Positions 51,356-59,989 are shown, numbered from the stretch's first letter. The stretch: DNA of 64,000 nt from Flavobacteriales bacterium UBA1694 (GCA_002319955.1 DCJS01000043.1:18030-82029), one strand, 5' to 3'. Notes: generated by a model from the sequence alone, not told the origin. Numbers and translations are program-made.

Positions 51356-53929
51356 TTAGAATGGATAACCAAACGCAAAGTTTAGTGTGGGCTTAAAGGG
51401 TTGCCACTTGCTAATGACCCAGCGATCGCCAAGGGGTCGGTTTGGATCGTGGACCTTCCATGCGGCATCGAGCCTTAAGGTAATGTAAGCCACGTTAATT
51501 CGTAATCCAAGTCCGGCACCCACACCCATTTGAGAAATAAATTTATCAAATTTAAACTGGTCTCCAAAGCCACTGTCTTTCAAATTCCAGATGTTTCCCG
51601 CATCCACAAAGGCGGCCCCTTCGAACATGGTGTTGAAAGGCATTCGGTATTCAATGTTTGTTGTAAGTTTAATATTATCCATCACATAGGAGCGCACGCG
51701 TTCATCAAGCTGGGAGTCGGCTGGCCCAAGACCACCAAACACGCGCCAAGCCCGAATATCGTTTGAACCGCCATTGAAATAAGAGCGAACGAAAGGCATG
51801 GTGGAGGAATTTCCGTACGGAATTCCAATACCAACAAATTGACGAAGCGCGAGGGTTTGTTTGTTGTCAGAAAACTGAAAGTACTTTCTTACTTCTAAAT
51901 CGAATTTCACGAATTGGGAGTAGGGAATATTGAATAGGGTCTTTTGCTCGTTTTGTGCTGCGACGCCTTCGCTTTGTGAGCCCTCCCTCGAAAGGAGTCC
52001 CAATAGGTTTCCAGCCGTCTCAATTTTTCCATTAAAATAGAACGGATTGCTGTATTCTTTTTTTCCAATCTCATTATAGATGAAGTTGTAAAGTATGGAG
52101 GAGATCAAAACATCCTGTGTTTGGCGGTCCTTGTTAATGATGGACTGTCGGAAGTTATTGAATAAATCAAGCTCACTCCCGCCTAAAGATTGTTGGTAGG
52201 GAATATCGCGAAGAATCTGGCCTGAAGCCTCGTCCGAGCTAATTAGTCCTTGTTGAAACTCATCATAGAGAGTAGGGGAATAGAGCTGAAACATCTGGTC
52301 TCGGAATTCCCCGTCCTTAGGAAAGTATTCGTAGTACCGGTCTTTGTTTTGGGTCAAACTTAATTGCGTATTAAATAAAGAAAGACGGTGGGTCACAATA
52401 TCATTGACATTGGCAAAGTAATTTAAACCGGTATTAAAGGAAATACGCCCTAGACCAATGTTATTTTGCACACTGACTCCTAGATTTATATTTGAGGTTG
52501 GAGAATAGCGCTTGGGGAATAGTTTGTAGGAGCGAAAGGGGAGTAGAAGCCTTGGGAAACTAATAGTTCCCTGGGCCGAGACTTCATAAGCAACCGAGCG
52601 TTTTTCGAGGTTTTTGGTATCCTTAACACTTCCAACAATGCCCGAGAGTCCGACCGTTAAGTTTTCAGCGCCACCAAAAATGTTTCGGGATGTTAAATCA
52701 ACTGAAGGCGCAAGTCCTAGGTTAAGAATTTGAGAATAACTTAAATCAAATGCAGTCCTTAAATCGTACTTCGGAAGCGGCGCTAAATAATAGGAGACAT
52801 CAATAATGCTGTCGGAGTTTTTTCTTAAATCTTCCTCATAACTAATCATGCTGAAGTTATTCATCGCCGTTAAGTTCCGCTTGGTTAGATCTAAATTGCG
52901 CTGGTCGTAAGTTTCTGCATTTCGAAGAATAATAGGCCGCCAAAGTGCGGAGGTCTTATATTGGTCGTCAAGTTTGTAGAAGTTAATGCCGCGCAGTGAA
53001 TCCTTCACTGTTGAGGGGACATCGGCCATAGTTTCTAGGACATAGACGTTTAGCTCGCCAATGGTGGCTTTTTTATAAGGGGTTCCAAGGGAATCTTTTC
53101 GAATTTCCATCACCAAGGGCACATTTTTACGGCTTTGCAAAGTGTCGGCCGTAAAATAAATCTCTTCATTGCTCGCATTAAAGCGGTAATAGCCCTCATC
53201 ACGCATCTGTTGGGTAATGCGCTCCACTTCGCTCTCAAGATTCGTTTGATCTAGAACATCCCCGGATAAAACTTTACTCTTTTCATACTCGGACTCGTAC
53301 TGCTCTTTAATGGCTGGGTCGGCAATGTCATAGTAGTATTCAGAGATTCGGGTTGGGTCTTTATGGGTCACCTGATACTCCACGGTGGCTTTTTTCGCAG
53401 CGGAATCGAGCTTGTGGTTGAACGCGACATTGGCATCCCAATAGCCTCTGAAAACGAGTCGCTTTCGGATGTTGTCTGCGCTTGTTTCCGTTTTGCTTTG
53501 GTCTAGAATGACAGGTGGCTGACCAATCGTGTGAAGAAAACGGTCCACGAAGAGATTCTTACCCACATCTTGGGGCATGTTATATTTAATAAAGAGGGAA
53601 TCTCTAAGGTTTTGGTCGCGAATTTCCGAGGGGTACGTCATGTACTCTGTGAGCAGCGTGTCGTATTTTGGCGTCGCTAAATTGTAAGTCAGTAGACCGA
53701 TTGGTAGAAGAAACAAAGCTTTCTTATTTGGACTTTGGTGGACGAAATCGGGGAGTTCGCCGGCATGCATCTTTGAATCGGTGTATTCGAATTTGTTTTT
53801 TACGAGTAAATATTCACCATCGGGGACTTTCTTTGTGGTGCTACAAGCGTAAAGAACGCTTAAGGAAGTTGCAACAGAAAAAAATATGTGATACTTTTGA
53901 AAATATTTCTTGTAATGCTTACCGCTCAT
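51356..53929 (-). CDS. tamL: BamA/TamA-family outer-membrane lipoprotein TamL
   Basis: 857 aa. N-terminal lipoprotein signal (HIFFSVATSLSVLYAC, lipidated Cys about 29) followed by STTKKVPDGEYLLVKNKFE, then POTRA-like repeats (about 150-400) and a 16-strand-type barrel ending FGYPF. The barrel carries PFVRSYFNGGSNDIRAWRVFG, the family L6-type RGxx-like region here as SNDIRAWR. A lipidated TamA is the Bacteroidota TamL, which works with TamB in outer-membrane biogenesis; tamB is not adjacent. Its start codon overlaps the coding start of the divergent methyltransferase. Confidence 0.88.
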   Translation of the reverse strand: MSGKHYKKYFQKYHIFFSVATSLSVLYACSTTKKVPDGEYLLVKNKFEYTDSKMHAGELPDFVHQSPNKKALFLLPIGLLTYNLATPKYDTLLTEYMTYPSEIRDQNLRDSLFIKYNMPQDVGKNLFVDRFLHTIGQPPVILDQSKTETSADNIRKRLVFRGYWDANVAFNHKLDSAAKKATVEYQVTHKDPTRISEYYYDIADPAIKEQYESEYEKSKVLSGDVLDQTNLESEVERITQQMRDEGYYRFNASNEEIYFTADTLQSRKNVPLVMEIRKDSLGTPYKKATIGELNVYVLETMADVPSTVKDSLRGINFYKLDDQYKTSALWRPIILRNAETYDQRNLDLTKRNLTAMNNFSMISYEEDLRKNSDSIIDVSYYLAPLPKYDLRTAFDLSYSQILNLGLAPSVDLTSRNIFGGAENLTVGLSGIVGSVKDTKNLEKRSVAYEVSAQGTISFPRLLLPFRSYKLFPKRYSPTSNINLGVSVQNNIGLGRISFNTGLNYFANVNDIVTHRLSLFNTQLSLTQNKDRYYEYFPKDGEFRDQMFQLYSPTLYDEFQQGLISSDEASGQILRDIPYQQSLGGSELDLFNNFRQSIINKDRQTQDVLISSILYNFIYNEIGKKEYSNPFYFNGKIETAGNLLGLLSREGSQSEGVAAQNEQKTLFNIPYSQFVKFDLEVRKYFQFSDNKQTLALRQFVGIGIPYGNSSTMPFVRSYFNGGSNDIRAWRVFGGLGPADSQLDERVRSYVMDNIKLTTNIEYRMPFNTMFEGAAFVDAGNIWNLKDSGFGDQFKFDKFISQMGVGAGLGLRINVAYITLRLDAAWKVHDPNRPLGDRWVISKWQPFKPTLNFAFGYPF
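53892..53899 (+). promoter_or_regulatory. -7 promoter element of the RNA methyltransferase gene (TACTTTTG)
   Basis: Exact TAnnTTTG, 15 nt before ATG 53915; it lies inside the tamL coding sequence. Confidence 0.65.
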
Positions 53930-54652
53930 ACTATAAAAGTTATACAGTCTTTAGACAAAAAGAAGTTCAGACAAAAATACAATTTGTTTTTGGTTGAAGG
54001 CAATAAAACCATTGTTGAACTCCTGAATTCAGAGTATAAAATTAAACAAATTTTCTCGACTGACCCTCTGGGCTTAGGCCATAGTGCTTTCCCTGAGACT
54101 TTAATAACAGAAATTAGGCCAACAGAGCTTCAAAAAATAAGTTTTTTGAAGCATCCAAAAGATTCTGTGGCTCTAGTTGAACTGAATGAGCAGCCAGTTC
54201 TAAGCGCTGAGCCGTTTAACTTGGTATTGGATGGCGTCCAGGATCCAGGGAATCTAGGCACCATCATGCGTTTAGCCGATTGGTTTGGAATTCCTCAACT
54301 CATTTGCAGTGAGGACACTGTAGACTGCTTTAACCCAAAGGTTGTGCAGGCCTCAATGGGCTCTTTTACGCGCGTTAAAGTGCTGTACTTAGATCTTCCG
54401 CGCTTTCTACGGGAATCGCCCAACGTCGCAGTGGGAACCGACATGCAGGGGGAAAACCTTTATAAATTTGAGTTTCCCTCGAAGGTGAATTTGATTTTAG
54501 GGAATGAAGGCCGTGGCATTCGAGAAGAAACGCAGGCTGAGCTCGAGCGAACCCTCACGATTCCTCAGTTTGGAACTGGTCCTCGCACCGAAAGTTTAAA
54601 CGTCTCAATGGCAACCGGTATCATTTTAGGGCAGTATTTCTCCCAGGGCTAA
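53915..54652 (+). CDS. TrmH/SpoU-family RNA 2'-O-methyltransferase
   Basis: 245 aa from ATG 53915 (MLTAHTIKVIQSLDKKKFRQK), which matches the usual start of this family. The N-terminal substrate-binding domain (LFLVEGNKTIVELL) precedes the SPOUT knot with LDGVQDPGNLGTIMR, LILGNEGRGI and ESLNVSMATGIILGQ. It methylates a ribose in rRNA or tRNA; the site is not predictable. The first 15 bases overlap the start of tamL on the other strand. Confidence 0.9.
   Translation: MLTAHTIKVIQSLDKKKFRQKYNLFLVEGNKTIVELLNSEYKIKQIFSTDPLGLGHSAFPETLITEIRPTELQKISFLKHPKDSVALVELNEQPVLSAEPFNLVLDGVQDPGNLGTIMRLADWFGIPQLICSEDTVDCFNPKVVQASMGSFTRVKVLYLDLPRFLRESPNVAVGTDMQGENLYKFEFPSKVNLILGNEGRGIREETQAELERTLTIPQFGTGPRTESLNVSMATGIILGQYFSQG
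53972..53979 (-). promoter_or_regulatory. -7 promoter element of tamL (TATTTTTG)
   Basis: Exact minus-strand TAnnTTTG, 42 nt before the tamL start; it lies inside the methyltransferase coding sequence. Confidence 0.65.
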
Positions 54653-54667
54653 AATAGATCTAGGGAT

Positions 54668-55159
54668 TTAGATAAGTTTCTCTAAACTTGAAACGCTCTT
54701 GTTCTTTTGGTACTCTTCCAATTCTTTACGAACATACTTTAAAGCCACTGGAAGGGCATAGATTAAAACAAGTCCAAGAATTCGGTTTCTCCAGCTTTTA
54801 CTTTTAATGCTCTTTTTAGCCAGACTTCCCACCAGGGCAGCCGTGCCTAATTTCAAAGAGGTTTCTAAGATATTTGAGGACGTATTGGTATTGTCAAATG
54901 CGATTAGCGGAGAGTTTTGATTTCGACCAAGTAAACTTTTCCCAAGGCCTTTAATTAGTGGTGCGGTCTTGATAGCCATTTTTGTTTGGCCATCTTGGGT
55001 TTGCTTGTTTGAAATAAACTCATCGGATATTCCTCCAGTAAGGGCACTAAGGCTCTGTTTCGGGTCGTCAAAAGACAAAAGACCTTCAAGCTCTTTCACT
55101 TCCGATTGTAATGCGAGCTTTCTTGCTCTTAACTCGTCCATGCTTGTTATTTTGGCCAT
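54668..55159 (-). CDS. Hypothetical protein in a YtxH/holin-like operon
   Basis: 163 aa, not recognised. It begins with a charged helix (ITSMDELRARKLALQSEVKELEGLL, predicted amphipathic), has a low-complexity middle, and one hydrophobic segment (RILGLVLIYALPVALKYV) near residues 126-143, then a charged tail. Third gene of a minus-strand group with a holin-like membrane protein (4-nt gap) and a YtxH protein, a layout resembling the yqjD-yqjE-yqjK set of enterobacteria. A membrane-associated stress role is an inference. Confidence 0.7.
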   Translation of the reverse strand: MAKITSMDELRARKLALQSEVKELEGLLSFDDPKQSLSALTGGISDEFISNKQTQDGQTKMAIKTAPLIKGLGKSLLGRNQNSPLIAFDNTNTSSNILETSLKLGTAALVGSLAKKSIKSKSWRNRILGLVLIYALPVALKYVRKELEEYQKNKSVSSLEKLI

Positions 55160-55163
55160 AATT

Positions 55164-55472
55164 TTAGTCGTTTAGAAATTTGATTAGGGACCCAGCCACT
55201 TTTGACGTGATGGATTTTCGAAGAAGTAAAAGCACAAACAGCGCAAGGAGGTAGAATGCAGAGACAATAAGAAGGCCATAGGCATAGTTTCCTAATAGGG
55301 ATCCTATGTAGAGGCCAACCCCAATATTAAATAGAATAAGAAAGAATAGAGCGAAGATTACGGCGGCGCATACCAGTACCAAGGTGCCTGCCCCGATAGA
55401 GGTTTTCTCTGTGGCTTCAAGCTTTAGGAGCTCAAGGCGTTTACTAGCGTAATCTTTAACGAGATTAATCAT
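55164..55472 (-). CDS. Phage-holin-superfamily III-like membrane protein (YqjE-like)
   Basis: 102 aa with an amphipathic N-terminus (LVKDYASKRLELLKLEATEK) and two transmembrane helices separated by a short loop (LVCAAVIFALFFLILFNIGV and AYGLLIVSAFYLLALFVLLLL). This is the Actinobacterial holin X/YqjE architecture. These are chromosomal envelope proteins and not phage genes; I see no lysis or phage genes nearby. Confidence 0.78.
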   Translation of the reverse strand: MINLVKDYASKRLELLKLEATEKTSIGAGTLVLVCAAVIFALFFLILFNIGVGLYIGSLLGNYAYGLLIVSAFYLLALFVLLLLRKSITSKVAGSLIKFLND

Positions 55473-55497
55473 GCGAAATAGAAATTTGGTGTGAATT

Positions 55498-55537
55498 TAC
55501 AAAAAATGGGAAACTTAAAAAAGCTAAGTTTCCCATT
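55498..55537 (-). terminator. Intrinsic terminator after the YtxH gene
   Basis: Perfect 13-bp stem (55505-55517 with 55525-55537), then T-run on the minus strand. It separates ytxH from the two genes below, although some read-through is likely. Confidence 0.75.
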
Positions 55538-55577
55538 CAATGTTTAATTTGCCTAGCCTATGGTTAAGGCGCCTCAT

Positions 55578-55991
55578 TTATTTTAAGGCGTCAAGTTCCG
55601 TTTCAATGTCTTTTGAAACTTCTGCTACAGTTCCTGCAGCCTGAGATTTATACTTGTCGTAACCTTCCTTAACGGAATGCGCTACTTTATCAGTCGTTTC
55701 TTTCACCTGAGCGGAGAGTTGGTTAAACTGCTCTTTTACTTTTTCTGACACCACCCCGTATTGGTCTTTCACTTTCTCAGAGGTTTTACCGTATTGGTCT
55801 TTTACCTGCTCAGCTGTTTTACCATACTGCTCCTGAGCTTGGTGGGCTAAATCGTCCGCTTTTGTTTTAATTTTTTTTCTCGTTTCTTTTCCCTCCTCTG
55901 GAGCGTAAAGCATTCCTAAAACGACTCCCGCCGCAGCACCTGCTAAAAGTCCTGCAAGTACGGCTGCTGTATTATTTCCTTTCTTTGCCAT
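55578..55991 (-). CDS. YtxH-domain protein with six 11-residue LEA-like repeats
   Basis: 137 aa. N-terminal YtxH part: a glycine/alanine-rich membrane helix (VLAGLLAGAAAGVVLGMLYAP) followed by EEGKETRKKIK. Residues 51-116 are six tandem 11-mers of the form xVKxQYGKTSE (QAQEQYGKTAE, QVKDQYGKTSE, KVKDQYGVVSE, KVKEQFNQLSA and two more), which predict an 11-residue-period amphipathic helix like LEA or apolipoprotein repeats. Such proteins are usually induced by stress and stabilise membranes or proteins; that role is inferred. Confidence 0.82.
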   Translation of the reverse strand: MAKKGNNTAAVLAGLLAGAAAGVVLGMLYAPEEGKETRKKIKTKADDLAHQAQEQYGKTAEQVKDQYGKTSEKVKDQYGVVSEKVKEQFNQLSAQVKETTDKVAHSVKEGYDKYKSQAAGTVAEVSKDIETELDALK

Positions 55992-56122
55992 TTTGTTTAA
56001 TTTTGATGTTATTAATCATTTAAATGTTCTTTACTAAAGGTACAACAAAAATGCCAAAATTCAAACGGCGCACTCATAAAGTATGTTAAGATGGAAATTT
56101 TGAAAGGATCTTTGGTCTTTAA

Positions 56123-56147
56123 CTTGCAAAACACGGTGTTTTGCAAG
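56123..56147 (-). terminator. 25-bp palindrome adjoining the cmk stop, probable terminator
   Basis: Two perfect 12-bp arms (56123-56134, 56136-56147) around a single base, directly abutting the cmk stop codon. It would form a hairpin just after the gene, but the T-tract is poor. Confidence 0.6.
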
Positions 56148-56825
56148 TCAATTGTCTTCAATGTGCTTTAATATGAGTCCGATGGTCTCTTCTTTTGTAA
56201 GTGACGAATTGTCAATAAGAATGGCATCCGGCGCCTGTCTTAGTGGGGACACATCGCGTTCACTGTCCATTTTGTCACGTTGCTGCAAATTTTGTCTTAC
56301 CGAGTCCGAATCTGTTTTCTGTCCAAAGGAAAGAAGCTCCATGTAACGACGCTTTGTGCGCTCCTCTATGCTAGCGGTGAGAAAGAATTTATAATTTGCA
56401 TCTGGAAGCACGGTGGTTCCAATGTCTCTCCCATCCATAATGACCCCACCTTTGCTCGCTATTTGTCTTTGCGTCTCAAGTAAAAACTCACGTACTGGAG
56501 CCTGTTTGGCAATAAAACTTACTTGGTCGCTAACCTCTGGGGAGCGAATTTCCATGGCGATGCTTTTATTGTTTAAGTAGAGCTCTAGTTCATTGTCAAT
56601 CTCTTTAAAGTCTAGTTGAATCGTGTCGAATGCTGAATAAAGGAGTTCCAAATCGATTGACATGGTTTTTGATCGACACTTGCTAAGGGCGAAATAGGTA
56701 ATGCCTCTGTAAAGAGCACCCGTATCGAGGTGAATCAGATCCAGCCTTTTGGCAATTTCTTTTGAAATCGAACTTTTTCCAGTGGAGGAGTAGCCGTCAA
56801 TCGCGATTACAGGTTTACGCGTCAT
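56148..56825 (-). CDS. cmk: Cytidylate kinase
   Basis: 225 aa; phosphorylates CMP/dCMP. P-loop GYSSTGKSS at residues 11-19 (the usual form is GPSGSGKGT), HLDTGALYRGITYFA, MDGRDIGTTVLPDA, FFLTASIEERTKRR and RDKMDSERDVSPLRQA. Slightly shorter in the middle insert than E. coli Cmk but all key motifs are present. It is divergent from pyrH, placing two pyrimidine-nucleotide kinases side by side. Confidence 0.95.
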   Translation of the reverse strand: MTRKPVIAIDGYSSTGKSSISKEIAKRLDLIHLDTGALYRGITYFALSKCRSKTMSIDLELLYSAFDTIQLDFKEIDNELELYLNNKSIAMEIRSPEVSDQVSFIAKQAPVREFLLETQRQIASKGGVIMDGRDIGTTVLPDANYKFFLTASIEERTKRRYMELLSFGQKTDSDSVRQNLQQRDKMDSERDVSPLRQAPDAILIDNSSLTKEETIGLILKHIEDN

Positions 56826-56975
56826 AGAGGGGTTAGTTTAGTGAAACAAGTTTTAAAATGCATTTTTGAAAGAATAGACTTAAAAAAGTGCTCTACAAAA
56901 GTAAGTTATTTTGAAAGAGCCTCAAAAATTAAAGGGTTATTTTAAATGCTACACCGCAACTTATCGACATTTCCT

Positions 56976-56983
56976 TATATTTG
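56976..56983 (+). promoter_or_regulatory. -7 promoter element of pyrH (TATATTTG)
   Basis: Exact TAnnTTTG, 20 nt before ATG 57004; it excludes the longer in-frame start at 56911. Confidence 0.7.
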
Positions 56984-57003
56984 CATTTAGGAAAATAAAA
57001 GAA

Positions 57004-57708
57004 ATGAAATACCAACGAATCCTTCTAAAATTAAGCGGAGAAGCCCTGATGGGAGAACGTGCTTATGGAATTGATACCAACCGACTGGATCAGTACGCCG
57101 CTGAGATCAAAAAAGTAGTGGATTTGGGATGCCAAGTGGCTATTGTTATTGGAGGAGGAAATATTTTCCGAGGCTTATCTGGAGCAGCAAATGGCATGGA
57201 TCGTGTTCAAGGCGATTACATGGGCATGCTTGCGACGGTGATTAACGGCATGGCTCTTCAAGGCGCCCTAGAAAACCAGGGGGTTTACACGCGTTTGCAA
57301 AGTGCCATTGAAATGGATAAAATTGCTGAGCCCTTCATCAAGAGACGTGCTGTTCGCCATTTAGAAAAAGGTCGTGTGGTGATTTTTGGTGCAGGCACTG
57401 GAAATCCTTATTTTACAACCGACACAGCTGCCACTTTGCGCGCCATTGAAATTGGAGCAGACGTGATTCTGAAAGGCACGCGAGTAGATGGAATCTACGA
57501 TAGCGATCCAGAAACCAATGCCGATGCCGTGAAATTTAATGCGCTCAGTTTTAAAGAAGTGTTTGAGAAGAACTTAAAAGTAATGGACATGACAGCCTTT
57601 ACCTTAAGTCATGAGAACGACCTCCCAATATTAGTGTTTGATATGAATAAAGAGAACAATCTTTTGAAGGTCGTTCAGGGAGAACAAGTCGGAACACTCG
57701 TAAATTAA
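57004..57708 (+). CDS. pyrH: UMP kinase
   Basis: 234 aa from ATG 57004 (MKYQRILLKLSGEALMG). Bacterial-type hexameric UMP kinase of the amino-acid-kinase fold: GGGNIFRGL, MGMLATVINGMAL, FITTDTAATLRA-type ATP site (here YFTTDTAATLRAIEIGA), and DLPILVFDMNKENNL near the end. It makes UDP for RNA and cell-envelope sugar nucleotides. frr follows as in most bacteria. Confidence 0.97.
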   Translation: MKYQRILLKLSGEALMGERAYGIDTNRLDQYAAEIKKVVDLGCQVAIVIGGGNIFRGLSGAANGMDRVQGDYMGMLATVINGMALQGALENQGVYTRLQSAIEMDKIAEPFIKRRAVRHLEKGRVVIFGAGTGNPYFTTDTAATLRAIEIGADVILKGTRVDGIYDSDPETNADAVKFNALSFKEVFEKNLKVMDMTAFTLSHENDLPILVFDMNKENNLLKVVQGEQVGTLVN

Positions 57709-57777
57709 TAATACCCCATACCTAGTTCAAAAAGCTAGTAAATAGCAATGTGTAACCTTTCAAATTTTAGATACGTG

Positions 57778-58332
57778 ATGGAAGAATTAGATTTAATTGT
57801 AGAGTCGGTAAATGATGAAATGAATGCCGCAATAAAACACCTGGAACACGCGTTTCAGAAAATCCGTGCCGGACGAGCCTCCACCTCAATGATTCAGGAT
57901 GTGATGATAGAGTACTACGGTTCTCCTACACCGTTGTCGCAAGTGGCAAACGTTTCAGTGCCGGATGCCATGACCATTTCTATTCAACCTTGGGATCGTA
58001 CCGCTATTCGTTCAATCGAAAAAGGAATCATCGACTCCAATTTAGGATTTGCGCCCTCCAACAATGGAGACACCATCATTCTTAACGTTCCACCCCTTAC
58101 GGAAGAACGCAGACGTGAATTAGCCAAGCAGGCCAGGTCAGAAGCAGAGCAAAGCAAAGTTACGGTGCGTAATGCGCGTCAAGAGGGAATGAAAGAATTA
58201 AAAAAATTAGAAGGTGTATCGGAAGATATTGTAAAGCAAACCGAGGCCTCTATTCAAGAACTTACTGATAAGTTTGTTAAAATGATTGACGAGAATGTGA
58301 AAGTGAAAGAAGCTGACATTATGAAGGTTTAA
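57778..58332 (+). CDS. frr: Ribosome recycling factor
   Basis: 184 aa from ATG 57778 (MEELDLIVESVNDEM). The two-domain L-shaped factor splits post-termination ribosomes with EF-G. HAFQKIRAGRASTSMI, YYGSPTPLSQVANVSVPDA, PPLTEERRRELAKQ and the long C-terminal helix EELKK-type region (MKELKKLEGVSEDIVKQTE) are all characteristic. It ends at a strong terminator. Confidence 0.98.
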   Translation: MEELDLIVESVNDEMNAAIKHLEHAFQKIRAGRASTSMIQDVMIEYYGSPTPLSQVANVSVPDAMTISIQPWDRTAIRSIEKGIIDSNLGFAPSNNGDTIILNVPPLTEERRRELAKQARSEAEQSKVTVRNARQEGMKELKKLEGVSEDIVKQTEASIQELTDKFVKMIDENVKVKEADIMKV

Positions 58333-58352
58333 TTCCACTCTTAAATAATATA

Positions 58353-58390
58353 AAAGCCTTTCAGCAGTCTGCTGAAAGGCTTTGTTTTTG
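58353..58390 (+). terminator. Intrinsic terminator after frr
   Basis: Perfect 14-15-bp stem (about 58353-58367 with 58369-58383), followed by GTTTTTG. Confidence 0.88.
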
Positions 58391-58519
58391 GCATGATATA
58401 ATTTTTAGGTGGGAGAATTTATGATCTAATCTCAAGGAGTTTAACCAGATCCATGAAGGCAGTTTAGAAAAATAAAATGACAGATCCCTGCAGAGAGGGT
58501 TGAAATTTAACTTTTCACC

Positions 58520-59974
58520 TTATTGGTACCGATGATGTTCTTCTTTTTTCTTAAAACGATCTGTAATAGGCTTGAGTAGAGCTCGGTATTTATCTAAGTC
58601 GAAGAGCTGGGAGTCTCGAACGGCTTTGATGGTAAGCCAAACGGCAAACGGCAACAGAACCAAATTGGGAATCCAAGCCGCTAAATACGCGTTCATTTTT
58701 CCTTTCCATGAAAGGTTTTCGACCGTAAGGTTCATGATGTAGAAAATAATGAAAATGACAATAGCGATGACCACCGGAAGTCCGACTCCGCCTTTTCGAA
58801 TGATGCTTCCTAAACTTGCACCGATCATAAAGAAAATAAGGCAGGTGACTGAGTAAGCAAAGATTCGCTGCTGATGCATGATCATCTTATTTTGAAACTT
58901 GATGATCCCATACATTTGCTCCTCTTTCCCTTTTAATTCATTTTTCTGAACCTCTATCTTATTGTAGGCCGAGTAGAGGACTTCAAACTTTTTATCTTGT
59001 TTAAGCGTATCGAGTTTAAATTGGGGTAAAATTTTCTCGTCTGCTTTTTTATTTGCTTCTATAATTTGAATGTAATTATTAGCCTGGCTCACAAGGGAGA
59101 GTCCCATGCCGTGAACGATCTCCTTATTTTCCTTTTGCCGCTTGTCCACGGACTGGTTTATTTCACCGTAAGTTTGAAACCGGTAATCGTCTTTAATTTG
59201 CTCTTTTTCAATGGCGCTAGAAATAAGTTCACTGACATCAAAGTGAGACACTAGGGTATCAAATTTCACCGCTTGATTGGGCTGCTTTAAGCGCTGATAA
59301 TAGTCTTTGTTTTTGTAGTTGTCTTCAAAGACGTAGCCATCAAAGAGCACGAGTTTGAGGTAGTTTTTATCTGCTGCTGGAACAAATTTTCCCGTTTTCG
59401 CGACAATTGCCTGTTGGTCTTCATAGATGTTAGTGGACTTATGAATAAATACGCCGGTGAGGTTCTCACTGTTTTCCCCCGTAATCTCATCAAATTTAAC
59501 AGCGAACCCTGGAAGATCGTGAATGAACTGACCTGGAGTAAAATTTAAGGCCGGCTTGGTGGCCGCTATATTATAGAGCATGTTCTTGGCCTTTCGCTGA
59601 AAGTCAGGCGAGATGTTATTCTGGAAGAGAAACAGAATTGAGGCCAGCAGAATGTTGATAATAAACAAAGGAGCCATTACGCGCACTAAGGATATTCCGG
59701 CCGCTTTCATGGCCGCGAGCTCATAGCGCTCCCCAAAGTCTCCAAAGGTCATAATAGAAGAGAGTAGGATGGTTAAAGGAAGAACCATACCCACCACCGT
59801 GGCGCCCATGTAAAACAAAAGCTTGAGAATTTCAAAGGGACTAAGACCCTTTCCCATGAACTGCGCCATTTGAATCCAAATGATGTTCACAATGAAAATG
59901 AAAAACAGCACACTGAATATAAATAGGAAGGGCCCAAAAAAGGTCTTAATTATGTAGCGGTCTAGTAGTTTCAT
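58520..59974 (-). CDS. LPS export permease, LptF/LptG family (YjgP/YjgQ)
   Basis: 484 aa from ATG 59974 (MKLLDRYIIKTFFGPFLF). Three N-terminal helices (with IWIQMAQFMGKGLSPFEIL and LPLTILLSSIMTFGDFGERYELAAMKAAGISL), a large periplasmic domain (about 110-380) and three C-terminal helices. This is the LptF/LptG fold of the Lpt ABC transporter. The motif FGERYELAAMKAAG is the coupling helix region to LptB. LptF versus LptG is not separable from sequence alone. It follows ftsK and lolA on the same strand. Confidence 0.92.
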   Translation of the reverse strand: MKLLDRYIIKTFFGPFLFIFSVLFFIFIVNIIWIQMAQFMGKGLSPFEILKLLFYMGATVVGMVLPLTILLSSIMTFGDFGERYELAAMKAAGISLVRVMAPLFIINILLASILFLFQNNISPDFQRKAKNMLYNIAATKPALNFTPGQFIHDLPGFAVKFDEITGENSENLTGVFIHKSTNIYEDQQAIVAKTGKFVPAADKNYLKLVLFDGYVFEDNYKNKDYYQRLKQPNQAVKFDTLVSHFDVSELISSAIEKEQIKDDYRFQTYGEINQSVDKRQKENKEIVHGMGLSLVSQANNYIQIIEANKKADEKILPQFKLDTLKQDKKFEVLYSAYNKIEVQKNELKGKEEQMYGIIKFQNKMIMHQQRIFAYSVTCLIFFMIGASLGSIIRKGGVGLPVVIAIVIFIIFYIMNLTVENLSWKGKMNAYLAAWIPNLVLLPFAVWLTIKAVRDSQLFDLDKYRALLKPITDRFKKKEEHHRYQ

Positions 59975-59979
59975 TAGCG

Positions 59980-59987
59980 CAAAAATA
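59980..59987 (-). promoter_or_regulatory. -7 promoter element of the LptF/G gene (TATTTTTG)
   Basis: Exact minus-strand TAnnTTTG, 5 nt before the start codon; predicts a leaderless mRNA. Confidence 0.65.
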
Positions 59988-59989
59988 CT

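Noticed and set aside
55164..55472. Holin-like gene as sign of a prophage
   Set aside because: No phage structural, integrase or lysis genes nearby; two-helix YqjE-like proteins are ordinary chromosomal genes.
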